From: Icerya purchasi
Lineage: Eukaryota > Arthropoda > Insecta > Hemiptera > Monophlebidae
DNA: 64,000 nucleotides
Direction: 5' to 3'
NCBI GenBank assembly: GCA_039619475.1
Contig: CM077115.1
Location: 34,671,083-34,735,082, forward strand
This document shows positions 1 through 10,479 of the stretch, one piece after another. Each line of letters starts with the position of its first letter. The first letter of the stretch is position 1. The notes under the pieces were generated by a model. The model made no database searches, was not told the DNA's origin, and saw only the letters and a list, made by a program, of their open reading frames with translations. Position numbers and translations under genes: made by a program.

Positions 1-1770
1 ATGACTTGTGACTCCTAGCTCAGGGAAAAAACAAGGGGAAAAAACAAGGGGAAAAAAAATTCTTCGTGTTTACTTAAGCGTTCATAGGAATTCTCGTTCA
101 TAAACATGAAGCGTGTTTTGTTATAAACCGAAGAAAATGTCATCAAGCCGCTCATAATAGCAGGTCCGTATCTATTGGTCATTTTGTTCACAGTGTCTCT
201 TGATGGCACGGTGTTTCATATTTTTTGATTTATTAATTACACGCTGTTTTTAATCGGTATTCGCTTTTTTTTTTTTTACAATTTCCCCCGTGATATGGAA
301 GATTAAAATACATGAAAAATAAATAATACTCGATACGCGTTTAAATATTATGTAACATTAGAAATATCGATAATGTTAATAAATTTCAACGTATTCAGGA
401 AACTACGCTTTTCTTTTCTTTCTATTTTTGTACATGTGTAATGTGTAATAAAAGTTGGTTAGAAATACTTCGATTACAATAATTAATCTACGATAATTAT
501 CGTTTTACGAGATAATAAGAATGCGCTGAAGAGACGATAACAAAATGTTCACCTGAAATGTTACATTTATTTTTGAAAAATCTGGCTGGTGATAAAATGT
601 AATGATTCTGCAATATTTGCTTTTACTTGTTATGCTATTAAAATTATTTTGATTTTTTTAACGTAACAAATTTAGGGAGGAAATAATTTTAATTTGGTAT
701 TGTGAAATTAGTCTTTACGAAATTCGTATATGTAAACTACCATTTCCTGTTTTACGCTAAACCCTATTGGTTTACGACCGAAGTGACATAAAATGAGATG
801 CGTTTTACCCGTAACACAACTGACCGAAACTCGTTATATTTGCGCAATAAAAACATTGTGAAATAGTAATTGAAGAAAAAAATTAAATAACAGGTATATT
901 ATTCTGTCCGTTAAGTTAAATCTTTTATCGCCGTACAAGCGTAAGCTCTATATTTATAATGGAAACGGAATTTTTCAATTTTGAGTAAGCATATTCGGAT
1001 TTTTTGATAATTTCGCGACATAAAATAATTAAATACTTTTTAAAGCTTATTCCTGTTTTGTCACGTTGAAATTTTAAAAAATAGTGGCCAAATAAGCGAT
1101 TATATTTCAAGACAAGAAAAAAAAAAAGAAAGCGGTACTATTTAAGTAAAATATCGATAATATTTTATTACTTTTTTAAATTTCTTAAAGTTTTTCTCTA
1201 GAGTAATTATCATAATCGGATTACCTGTAATTTCGACTATTATTTTCGGAAAGAATTAGAATAATAAAGAATATAAAACTTTCGGCGACATTTTAAAATA
1301 TGTTTGGTTTACGTGTATATTATTCCATTAATCCGACCGAAGTAATTTTTTTAGAATATATCCTCTTAACATGTCTCGCAGTATACTGACAATACAAGTT
1401 TAATTTGTTACCTAAAAATAAATTTACTTTCTATTTTAAGGAAAAATCGTAAAACGAAAACCGAATGAAAACATAACGAATTGAAATTATACCTCAGGTT
1501 TTAAAGTTTTGAATGGCAAAACAAAGTCCATCGAATGAACCACAACAGCTATGCTACATTACGTTTCTTAGGATTTGCATAATGTAAATAGATGAAATTA
1601 TCGACAACACTGCCAGCCGAAATTGGAAAACAAATCTCGGCTAAGATTTTTTGAAACGGATGTCGAAATTTTGAGGTGGAAAATGTATATTACATTTAAA
1701 TATAGTGGCGCCATCGGCATCCGAATGTAATACTGTACTTTGCACATTTCACACTGAACCCCGCTTTTAT

Positions 1771-1788
1771 CCCCCCCCCCCCCCCCCC
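1771..1788. repeat. Poly(C) run of 18
   Basis: Uninterrupted run of C in an otherwise AT-rich sequence. Similar C or G runs occur at about 11116-11127, 25113-25122, 26797-26808, 30889-30902, 44880-44890, 46449-46457 and 63765-63773, several of them inside transposable-element copies. Confidence 0.9.
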
Positions 1789-2765
1789 GCCCCTCAACAT
1801 ATCTATTACGAATTATACACAGGTCAAGCAAAATTTTGTTTTTACAAACGTATTCTAACCGTATACACATATTTTAAGCAAAAACCGTTTGTAGTATTGG
1901 AAATAATTTAACTATTCGAAAGGTTAGTTTTTCGGAGAAGCAGCCAACAACCGGTTATTAATGAACGGTGAGGTCATTGTCGGTTAACTAAAAGGTCGTT
2001 TACATTCGTTCAAGTATGTCCGGATGTGGGTGTTACTAAACAGGTGAGTTTCCAGGTTAGATTTTACCATCCGCTTTGGGTTCAATATAGAGAAATCTAT
2101 CATTATGTTCGATAAAAGTATAAATTAGAAAAAAAATTTATATATGTAATTTTATTAATTATACACGAGCAAACAGCAAGGTATAATATCGTTTTATGCA
2201 TACCTTATTGTTTTTCTATACGGGTAATTATGTTTACTTTTACGAATTTTATGTTCGAATAGTTTCATTTAAATTCCGACGATACCGTAGTTTTTTCGAT
2301 AAAGATAAATAACGAACACGCGTAATATGCGCATATTCATTACGAGATCAAATAGTTCCCTCGAAACTGTATAAACTCTGAAAGTACAGTTATTTCCTGT
2401 CCAGAGAGACTAATATAAATTAATGCGTACTTTTTAAGTAAAATTGAAGAATTTAAAGCGATTATGGTAAGTTTTGATAAATAAATGCGCACCGCTCGAA
2501 AAAAAGGTGTAAAAAGAAAAATACGTTTCATATTTGAAGTGGTGGGAAAAAAAAAAATCTGCACATTATCTTAATCTTAAAATTATTGCAACATTTTTTA
2601 CTGGTTGACAAGCCAAAAAAAAAAAAAAAAAAAAACATGCTTTAGAAATTGTAACGGGGGTGTAAGCCAAAAATGTATGTTTTCTTGATTAATGATATTT
2701 TTTATAAAACTACTTTTTCAAACGAGATTTTTTTACATTAGAAAAAATATTAATGCATATATACA

Positions 2766-2768
<3 letters not shown>

Positions 2769-2815
<47 letters not shown>
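2769..2815. repeat. (TA)n microsatellite
   Basis: About 47 bases of perfect alternating T and A, the longest dinucleotide tract in the window. Confidence 0.95.
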
Positions 2816-2819
<4 letters not shown>

Positions 2820-4829
2820 CAATCTTTTATGCGTACACTCTGTCTGTATGATATAATAGGAATCGGAAAAGTTTCCCGTCGAATAAAAAAGAAATTTCGC
2901 TGGAACGGCTATTGATGATCAACCAGTTGTAGACAACTACTCCACAATGGCGATCGGTGTATTATGTAGGTCAACACGGAGAGTTAGAGACGGGGACTTA
3001 GGTGAAGATGAAGTGGAAAAAACCGCCAAATCATCGACACAGACACGAATAAACGGCAGAGCAGCGATGATGGCAATAACGAAAGAGGAGTTACAGTGGC
3101 GCAGGGTAATCGAGTATCGATAAGTAATAATAATTCGCTACCGATCAAAGCGAATCGACCTGGTTTTCGTTTCACTTTGCGTATCGCGTTGCGTTTATTT
3201 TTTACATAGAATCGGCTTACGTAACCGGGCGAAACTGATTTCACCGAGCCGTTTCGAGACCGCAGCACTTTTCCTTGCGGTTGTTGCATTTATCATGCAA
3301 CGGTCTCCAAAACCCAACGATTTAAAACGAAAATGTACCATTATCCTTCGGAATATGCCCCAATCCGACAAAAAAATTTCATTCCTAGCCCCCTTTTTTT
3401 TTGTACGATTTTAAACTGTGAATTGAATTTTTTCAACTTCTGCCTTAATTACATAGCGCTGTGTCAGTGTTTCTTAATCGAAACACGCTGTAACCGTAAT
3501 TGAATTATTAATAAAAGTAATGAACGTAATAATGAACATTTATTAATAGAATGTACGCATTTAATTCGATCCTCGGCAACTTCTAATATAATAAAATTAA
3601 TGCAAATCTTTCCATATGCGGAATCTTTTAATGTTGCTTTTTCACATCTGCGCTACTTAAATCGATTTTTAATCACGTGTCGACGACAGTATAAATCTTT
3701 AATATCACGTTAAATTATTGTTATAAATTTTCTAAATATATTTACCCCATCGTATTACGAAATAAGGACCAAAAAAAAAAAAAAAAAAAACAGCAAAAAC
3801 TACCACATCACGTTTCCTTCAGTATCCACCTACAACCGCCTATTTTTTTGATTCTGCAGCTTTCATTTTTTCCCCCTAAAGGGCACACCAACCCAAGTTG
3901 TTACAGTTGTCTAGTTTTTTTTTTTTTTATTTTCCCAATCGTTTTTCACTCTTCATCTATAGCAATTTACAAATATACCTACCGTTTTTTCAACCTCTTC
4001 TTCCGATTAGTAGTGCCTTATATGCATAAAATGTTAGCGACTATTCCGCTAGCGATTTCTTTGTCTGCCATGCTGCGCAGCAGTTCCGGTACAAGAATTC
4101 CCGTCCATTCCCTTGCAACATCCATCCAAGTTCTTCTTCGATCTCCCTTTTCTGCTATTTTTCCTTCGACGGCCAATTTTAAAATTTCGCATTTTTCGTA
4201 TTTTAATGTGTTATTTTGGAGAAAGAATAGAATTTCTAATGAGAAATGAAAAATTTAGCGCGCCGTTTAAATTTCTAGCTAAAATATCGTTGTTAAACAT
4301 GATAAAACAGGTTTCGGTGAAAGAAGTATTCATTTTTTGCGATCTAAAGTACCATACGCAATCGGAATTTTTACGTGCAAGAGAATAATGTGCGTAAAAA
4401 GTTATCTTCTATGTATATCTGAAAATTGTATATCGAGATATTTATAAAAGGCCGAATTGATTTTATTGCTGCGAATCATCCCAATTTGTTGTTTACGACG
4501 GGAGCAAAAAAATTGAGCGCGAATTTTACATTTATCATGAACGATTTTGTTAGGTAATGCCGTCTTTTTTTTATCCTTAATCCGTAATTATACGACCGAG
4601 CAATTGTAAGGAGTTTTATATGGCACGTTGTTTTTCGATAACGAGAGAACTCGTGCAACTCTGGGTTTGTGTGGAATCCTTTCAACCTCGTTTTACAATA
4701 TAATGTTATTTACATTAATATACAATACATAATGCATATGTATTATTTTTAATGTCGTGCCTTTCTTCAAGCTTGTTTAACAAAGCGCATTACATTAAAG
4801 ATAATTGAAGGTGATTTTTGTTTGGTTGA

Positions 4830-4873
4830 TGGCCAAATGGTTTTACGCTGGGCCAGCGGAAAATAAAAAAAAG
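4830..4873 (+). repeat. Short A-box plus poly(A) unit, copy 1
   Basis: TGGCCAAATGG at 4830-4840 fits the RNA polymerase III A-box consensus TRGCNNANNGG exactly. It is followed about 20 bases later by an A-rich tail in the same orientation. Three more copies with the same order are at 18414-18439, 35265-35304 and 55583-55621 (all minus strand). A B-box is not visible in the short gap, so this may be a reduced SINE or the shared 3' end of some element. Confidence 0.35.
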
Positions 4874-5256
4874 GTGATTTTTTCTTTCTTTTAATATACG
4901 TTTTTTTTTTTTTTCCGGTTATTTACAGTGTATGCTCAATAAACTTTACAAATAAGCTTTATACGATTATTCGTATTCCGTAAGAACATTTTTAAATACA
5001 GTAAAACCCCACTAATTCGACCTAATGCGAACCACAGTCGGTGCGAATTAGCGAAAATTCCAAATTATGGAACACTTCTAAAATCACATATAATCCGAAC
5101 TTTTACGAAATATATCGTGTACTTAATGTAGATAAATCTGAAAGCGTAACTGCGTGTAATAATTTAAGTCGGTGTAATAAATAAGAAGTATAAAAATGAA
5201 AACTTCTAATTACACTCCATGTTTAATTTTAATAAAAATTCACTACAAAATGTATA

Positions 5257-5264
5257 CTACATAC
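5257..5264. repeat. Target-site duplication CTACATAC (left)
   Basis: Exact 8-base match to 5973-5980 on the other side of the hAT-like element. Confidence 0.85.
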
Positions 5265-5972
5265 TAGAGATGCGCAAATCAACTCCGCTAGAGGAGTTGG
5301 ATATATATGTGTCCGTTCCGACTGCGGATATATATCCGCTTCTCAACTCCAACTCCGGCGGAGTTATCTCATATCCAGCGTATAATCACACTCTTCGTTA
5401 CATATTTAACTCCAACTCCGCATAATGCTCGGAAACGCACAAAGCAACAAAACGTCCTTTGAATATGGTGCGCATTTTCTTCGCGCAGTTCCGATTTACC
5501 GATAGCGGGTGAAAAACTCTCACACGCACATACTGTTTTCGGCTAAATAGGATATTTCTTATCAATAAGCATAAAATAGCTAGTTCGCATCGTGTCAAAT
5601 AACACATAGCATTAAATTCGTGGATCATATTACTCATTCGATTTAAAAATTTTAAATCACACCGCGCTATTACCCCTCAATACAGCAGTCTACGAACATG
5701 ATGTAATTCCGTGAAACAGTAATGTGATAAGGCAAATTTTGACAGTTGCTCGCGCAGCTGTCGCCTTTCGGAGTGGAGATATATCAAATCACTCCGCCAG
5801 AAGTGAATTCAACTGTGTCTGGAATGACAATATTTGTTTGTTGTGTGACGTTTTTCGGAGTTGTGATATGTGGTCGGAGATATATCCGACTGTTGCCGGA
5901 GATATATCCGACTGTGTCCGACCACGGATATGTTTCCGAGGATATAACTGTGTCCGGAGTTACCCATGCCTA
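5265..5972. mobile_element. hAT-like non-autonomous element nested in the Tigger-like copy
   Basis: The element starts TAGAGATGCGCAAATC and ends ACCCATGCCTA, giving imperfect terminal inverted repeats (TAGAGATG against TAGGCATG) of the hAT type. An exact 8-bp duplication, CTACATAC, flanks it at 5257-5264 and 5973-5980; 8 bp is the hAT hallmark. The subterminal zones are packed with ACTCCG motifs on the left (5280-5420) and the mirror CGGAGT on the right (5770-5960), the usual layout of hAT transposase binding sites. A sub-repeat CGGAGATATATCCGACTG occurs twice around 5874-5912. No transposase is encoded. The intact duplication shows it landed after the Tigger-like host copy. Confidence 0.85.
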
Positions 5973-5980
5973 CTACATAC
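5973..5980. repeat. Target-site duplication CTACATAC (right)
   Basis: Exact 8-base match to 5257-5264. Confidence 0.85.
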
Positions 5981-6026
5981 TACAAATTACATATTCTTTA
6001 AAAACACTAAATACAGTATAGGTATA

Positions 6027-6430
6027 TTATTTATGATACCTTGTCATTTGAAAAAGTTGTGAAAAGTTTTTTTTGAATGTGTATTGTTTTTGGATTTCTT
6101 TTGCCACAATATGTACTGCTTCATTTCGTTTGAAATATTTATTAAATTCGCCGTTCATATTACACAACCTTAATAATGAATCAACGTGATTTTTAGCATC
6201 AGTTAGTTTTACAGTCTCTTCTTGGATTTCTTCGCAGTTGTCTTGGAACCTCACTATCAGAAGAATCCTGTTGCACATTCACTTACGACAGCCGCTATTT
6301 CTTCTTCCGTCTGGACATGGTACTACCCAAATTCATCTTCATCACCATTTAACCGGTCTCCCTGACGTCTGCCACATTCTTCACCAGTGTTTTGTAAAAT
6401 ATTTATGTACTCGTCTTCTTCAATTTCGCT
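6027..6430 (-). pseudogene. Tigger-type transposase C-terminal remnant
   Basis: The minus-strand frame at 6027-6278 encodes a short helical stretch containing KLTDAKNHVDSLLRLC, which resembles the C-terminal helix that closes Tigger-family transposases. Upstream (6280-6430) another frame is acidic, with EIEEDEYINIL and GDEDEF, as in the acidic linker before that helix in the family. Stops and frame changes separate the two. The helix-turn-helix and DDE domains are absent. The assignment rests on weak similarity plus its position inside a Tigger-like element in the expected orientation. Confidence 0.45.
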
Positions 6431-7700
6431 TACAAAAAAAAATTAACGCGGCAGCATTAAAAAAAAAAAAAAAAAAAAGAGTTTATTTTCTCGTCAGTCC
6501 GAATTATTTCCGAATTAGTAAAGTCCGAATCAGCGAGGTTTTACTGTATTACACACACATGGTAGCGGTTATGAATCGTGGACACTTTAAATCAGTTCGG
6601 TATGAATTTTCCATTTTTCCTACGTTCTCCGGTTTTTTCATATACCAAGAAAAACGTTTCTTGTGCCTGTCTCTTAAAATATTGACCCGCATATATGAAT
6701 CTTTCTTTTTGTTTTTTACGTTTTTTAAATTAAATTAATACACTTTTTTTCTCTCTTATCATTGTTAAATTCATCATATTGCAAATACTATGTTTAATCA
6801 GAACAACAGTTAATACAACTCAAACTCCAGTATGACAATATTTCTAGCATTATGTGCGCTGTACTTCATAATAATTCTGGAAAAATTTTTTACGTAAAAA
6901 TTTTTGAAACGATTTCAACACAGATAATGTGGTATGTGTAACATTATTAAATATATAATAATTTAATATTATCGCTTTGCATGCGTCTGCTTTAATAAAC
7001 CGGACCTTACATTTTTTTCATTTTTTTTTTTTTTAATCAGTTCGTCAGTTATATCGATGTACAAGAATATGAAAAATAGTTTTTCAATTTCCAATAAATA
7101 AATATTTCCTTTTTTCATCATCATTTTTTACGATATTAATTCACGACAGTTTACGACGCGCCGTCGGATAATCACGATAAAAGTGACAGTTTGTCGTCAT
7201 TTCGCTACAGATAGTGCGATATTTTTTAAAAAAAACAATTAGAATTAGCGGAAAAGATTAACAGGTTTTTAATGAAAGCGCTGAAAAGCGGAAAGTAAAG
7301 CAAATATAAAAAAATCAAAAAAGAAACCGCTTTTATTTAAAACATTTACAATATTCATTTTCTTTCGCAAAAACAACGCGCAAATTTTTAATAAAAACCC
7401 TTTACGCATTCTTATTATTTAAAAAAATAAAAATAACAAAATTAATTACTAAGAGCAAAATTTAACGCAATAAGTTTATTTCACCTGCACCATTATTTAT
7501 TGTAACGTAAATGCTGGGGCGACATTGTGACTGAAAGAAATTTTACCGCCATTAACAATGAACTTTAAAAAAGTTTACATCTAATTGTGCATAATTGTAA
7601 AAGCGCATACAGTAAAACCCCGATTATCCGTATTAATTGGGGATTCATCATGCACGGATACCGGAAAACGCGGTTAACCGTTCCGTGAGTTTCTATTTAT

Positions 7701-7736
7701 CCCGAGCATTGCGACCCACGTAATACGTGGCTCGGG
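7701..7736. repeat. Small cruciform-capable inverted repeat
   Basis: CCCGAG (7701-7706) pairs with CTCGGG (7731-7736), and inside it CCACGT (7716-7721) pairs with ACGTGG (7725-7730). It lies near the left end of the second Tigger-like element and may be a leftover transposase-binding structure. Confidence 0.6.
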
Positions 7737-8114
7737 AGGCTTTTCACTCCATTTCATATTATCAAATGATATATAGCTGACCATCTACGATTGTAATTAT
7801 ATAATTTTCTGTTTTATTTTCTTTTGCTTTATAATAAATACGTATAAATAGTATACTGCATAATGTGATAGCTGTGATATAAAACCCTTTTTTTTTTTAG
7901 TGAGAAGGAAACTGGATTATTTCGACTAATTTAATTAAGTAAATACTGTATAATATACAGAAGATTTATAAAATTCTCAAAGTATTTATTCATTTTAAAT
8001 ATATTGTATATTAACAAGACGAAGAAATAAAGACACAAAGAAAAGTAACAAAAATGGAATGAACGTAAGGTAGAGAAAAAAAGTGTTATAGAAAAAGGAA
8101 TAGAATTTAGACTA

Positions 8115-8300
8115 GGTCATATTAATTTTCATTATTAAAAGAGTCAGTCAGTTTCTTCCGTCTGTAAGAGTCTCTTTCTGTTTTATCTTCGTCTGGAAAT
8201 GTTCTAATTTTAGGATGTCTGTGATCTGTCTGCTGCTCGAAATACGTGATCACAGTCTGTAATGCAACGCAGTTTCACAGCTTAGTCGCTATTCTGCTAT
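8115..8300 (-). pseudogene. Tigger-type transposase C-terminal remnant
   Basis: Read on the minus strand, one frame gives VALQTVITYFEQQ followed by a charged stretch. In Tigger transposases the C-terminal helix has the pattern A-L-x-x-x-x-x-Y-x-E-Q-Q, so this is a good short match inside an element with Tigger-like ends and in the same relative orientation as the remnant at 6027-6430. Stops interrupt the frame just upstream. No catalytic domain remains. Confidence 0.5.
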
Positions 8301-8554
8301 TTCGACTTGCTCTTCGTTTCCCGATTTTCAGAATCCGCATTGATTTCATTTTTAAAATTTCTTCGTCAGTAAAAATACGCTTAAGTAGGATCAATTTAAT
8401 ATCCACTCCTTCATATTTTTTCATCATCAACATGTATTCCTTCCCATCACAATTTGAAACCTTTTTTGCAGGAAGCACGCGAGTTTACAGAGATACACGG
8501 CTAATCCGCCAACCGGTGGTTAAAACACACAGGGATAATCGCGATTTTACTGTA

Positions 8555-10448
8555 CTTTTCTAATTTGTACAACGCTCAATTTCTGGATTTTTTTTATTTT
8601 TTATTTTTTTCGATGGGTTTGTCAACGAGGACGTTAGCCTAAGTAATAGGGATAAAGAAATTAATACGATCCACTTTAAAGAACAGGGAACGTTAAAACA
8701 CTTTCTTTTTTTTTTTCTTAACAGTGTCTGTACGCTTTGTGCTTCAGCAGATAGTGAATAAACATATTGATTTTTAAGGATTATACAATTCTGGATTATA
8801 ATACGTTCTTAAAGTTGATTTTACCGATCGATAACATTATGACGGAAAGGAGTAAACTATAGATAAACGTTTTTTTCCTTAAAAAAAAAAAAAAAAAAAA
8901 ATGAATTTTCTAAATGTCACTACTTAAATAACAAAATTACGTTTCTTGGACAATAATTTTACAAAATGGCAGTAGTTCCTATTGTTACAATTTAGCGAAT
9001 TTTTCATCATTTCAACTAAAAAGGTACAAGTTTTTTTTCGAGAAATATTACATTAATTTATAGTTTATTAATTATTAAAAATTGTTCGCTGCTTTTTCGT
9101 GAATAAATATCGTAATAGTTTAATAATCTTTATTTTTTTTTTTTCAAATCAATGCACTAATAACACGTATTCTATAAAATAATGCGAATTAAATTTCAGA
9201 GTTTTCTTTACATTTCTGAACGTGCTATTAAAAATCGGTGTATCTAAAAAAATATATTTCTCTCTAAGTTGAAGTTTAACTTTTTTTGTTTTTTCATAAT
9301 GCATTCGTAGAACAGAGGAGCGAACTAAAAGGCCACGACGCGTACTGCTTCGCTGACAGTAAACATCCTTATATTCGTTTGTCTAGTGGACAGTGAGGGC
9401 TGCGTTAAAACAATAGTCAGAAAAACGTGCGAAATGGCTCACATTCCGCGAAATAAATAAAAAACGCCGTTGTTTCCGAATGTATACCCGATGATATCAT
9501 GTTTAGACATTCTACTGCTCCGCATGCTTTGAAGAGAGTATCATCACCGAAGAGATTTTTTCCTAAGATTCGGTTTCAATGGAATAATAATGAGTTCGTC
9601 CGACTAAAAATAAGCGCAAAGTAGGCCTACAACTGAAAAAGAACTAGTGATGCGTGTTTTTTATGAAGGGAGGCGAAAACATAGTGGGAAAAAAATATTA
9701 ACCAAGCGTCTAAATTAACATACTCACTACTTTACCTTGAGTAGCGAACTGGTTCCAGTGGCAACCTGTACGCAACCGGCTAATTTTTACTGTACTAAAT
9801 ACTTCTTACACACAGCACTGCTTAAAATCACTTCTGATACCAACTCAATTACAGTTTTTAAATATACTGCTGCGAGGATATTTTATTTAAATGATCATAT
9901 TTCGCGGTTGTACACAATTAAGCACTTGCTAATACGCTTATTTCTCTGATTTCTACTACCTAAAACAATAACCGCGGAATCCAAATTTGAATGTGAACTA
10001 CGAACAACGGTCTGGTAAAAATAAGCGCAGAAAGTGATCACCAAGCAAAAATAAACACCCTTACCCAGCCAAAGATGCGGCTCTATCACTTCTTTTTGTC
10101 CTAAAAAGTTACTTATATTCTATATACAAGAAGACAAGGGATCGATAAAATGGATTGTTTTTCTGGTTAATTATGTTCTTCAATGATCATTCTTAGCCCA
10201 ACCCACATCACCTTTTTTATCTCAAAATGTTACATATATATATACTGTACATATATGCAGACAAAGTTGTGGCAGAAAAAATAGTACGGATCGAACTAAG
10301 AATGACGATGTCAATTTTCCTAGTTCTATACGAAGTGCAGAAGTAATAGAGCTGAGGGTCTGGGGGTATCCCCGAGCGAGGTCAGAGGGCGAAGCTCCTT
10401 GCGAGGCACCGAGGGCCAAGTTTTTATCTATCTGTAAAAAAAATAATA

Positions 10449-10479
<31 letters not shown>

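Larger units (their letters stand above)
1..4996. other. AT-rich stretch without a recognisable gene
   Basis: No reading frame here resembles a protein I know; the longest frames are low-complexity and their translations look like random AT-rich DNA. The stretch holds a run of 18 C at 1771-1788, a poly(A) run at 2615-2635, a (TA)n tract at 2769-2815 and one copy of a short A-box plus poly(A) unit at 4830-4873. It ends at the TA target of the Tigger-like element that starts at 4999. Confidence 0.6.
4999..6546 (-). mobile_element. Pogo/Tigger-like DNA transposon, decayed
   Basis: The left end starts CAGTAAAACCCCACTAATTC just after a TA (4997-4998). The right end, read from 6546 on the opposite strand, starts CAGTAAAACCTCGCTGATTC and is followed by TA (6547-6548). 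These are imperfect terminal inverted repeats of about 23 bp with a TA target duplication, as in the pogo/Tigger branch of Tc1-mariner. The interior is mostly non-coding; minus-strand sequence at 6027-6430 looks like the C-terminal end of a Tigger-type transposase. The DDE catalytic core is missing, so the copy is dead and internally deleted. A hAT-like element of 708 bp sits inside it. Confidence 0.8.
7610..8552 (-). mobile_element. Second pogo/Tigger-like DNA transposon, internally deleted
   Basis: The left end starts CAGTAAAACCCCGATTATCC after TA (7608-7609). The right end, read inward from 8552, starts CAGTAAAATCGCGATTATCC and is followed by TA (8553-8554). The ends resemble those of the copy at 4999-6546 but differ after the first ten bases, so this is a related subfamily. 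At 943 bp it is too short for a full transposase; minus-strand C-terminal traces remain at about 8115-8300. Confidence 0.8.

Noticed and set aside
3091..3125. tRNA-like GTGGCGCAGGGTAATCGAG
   Set aside because: No B-box, acceptor stem or anticodon arm could be paired around it.
3848..4388. 133- and 91-codon plus-strand frames
   Set aside because: Phe/Ser-rich translation of T-rich DNA, without a recognised domain.
5724..6062. Plus-strand frames of 112 and 91 codons
   Set aside because: They run across the subterminal repeats of the hAT-like element; the repeated residues come from the DNA repeats.
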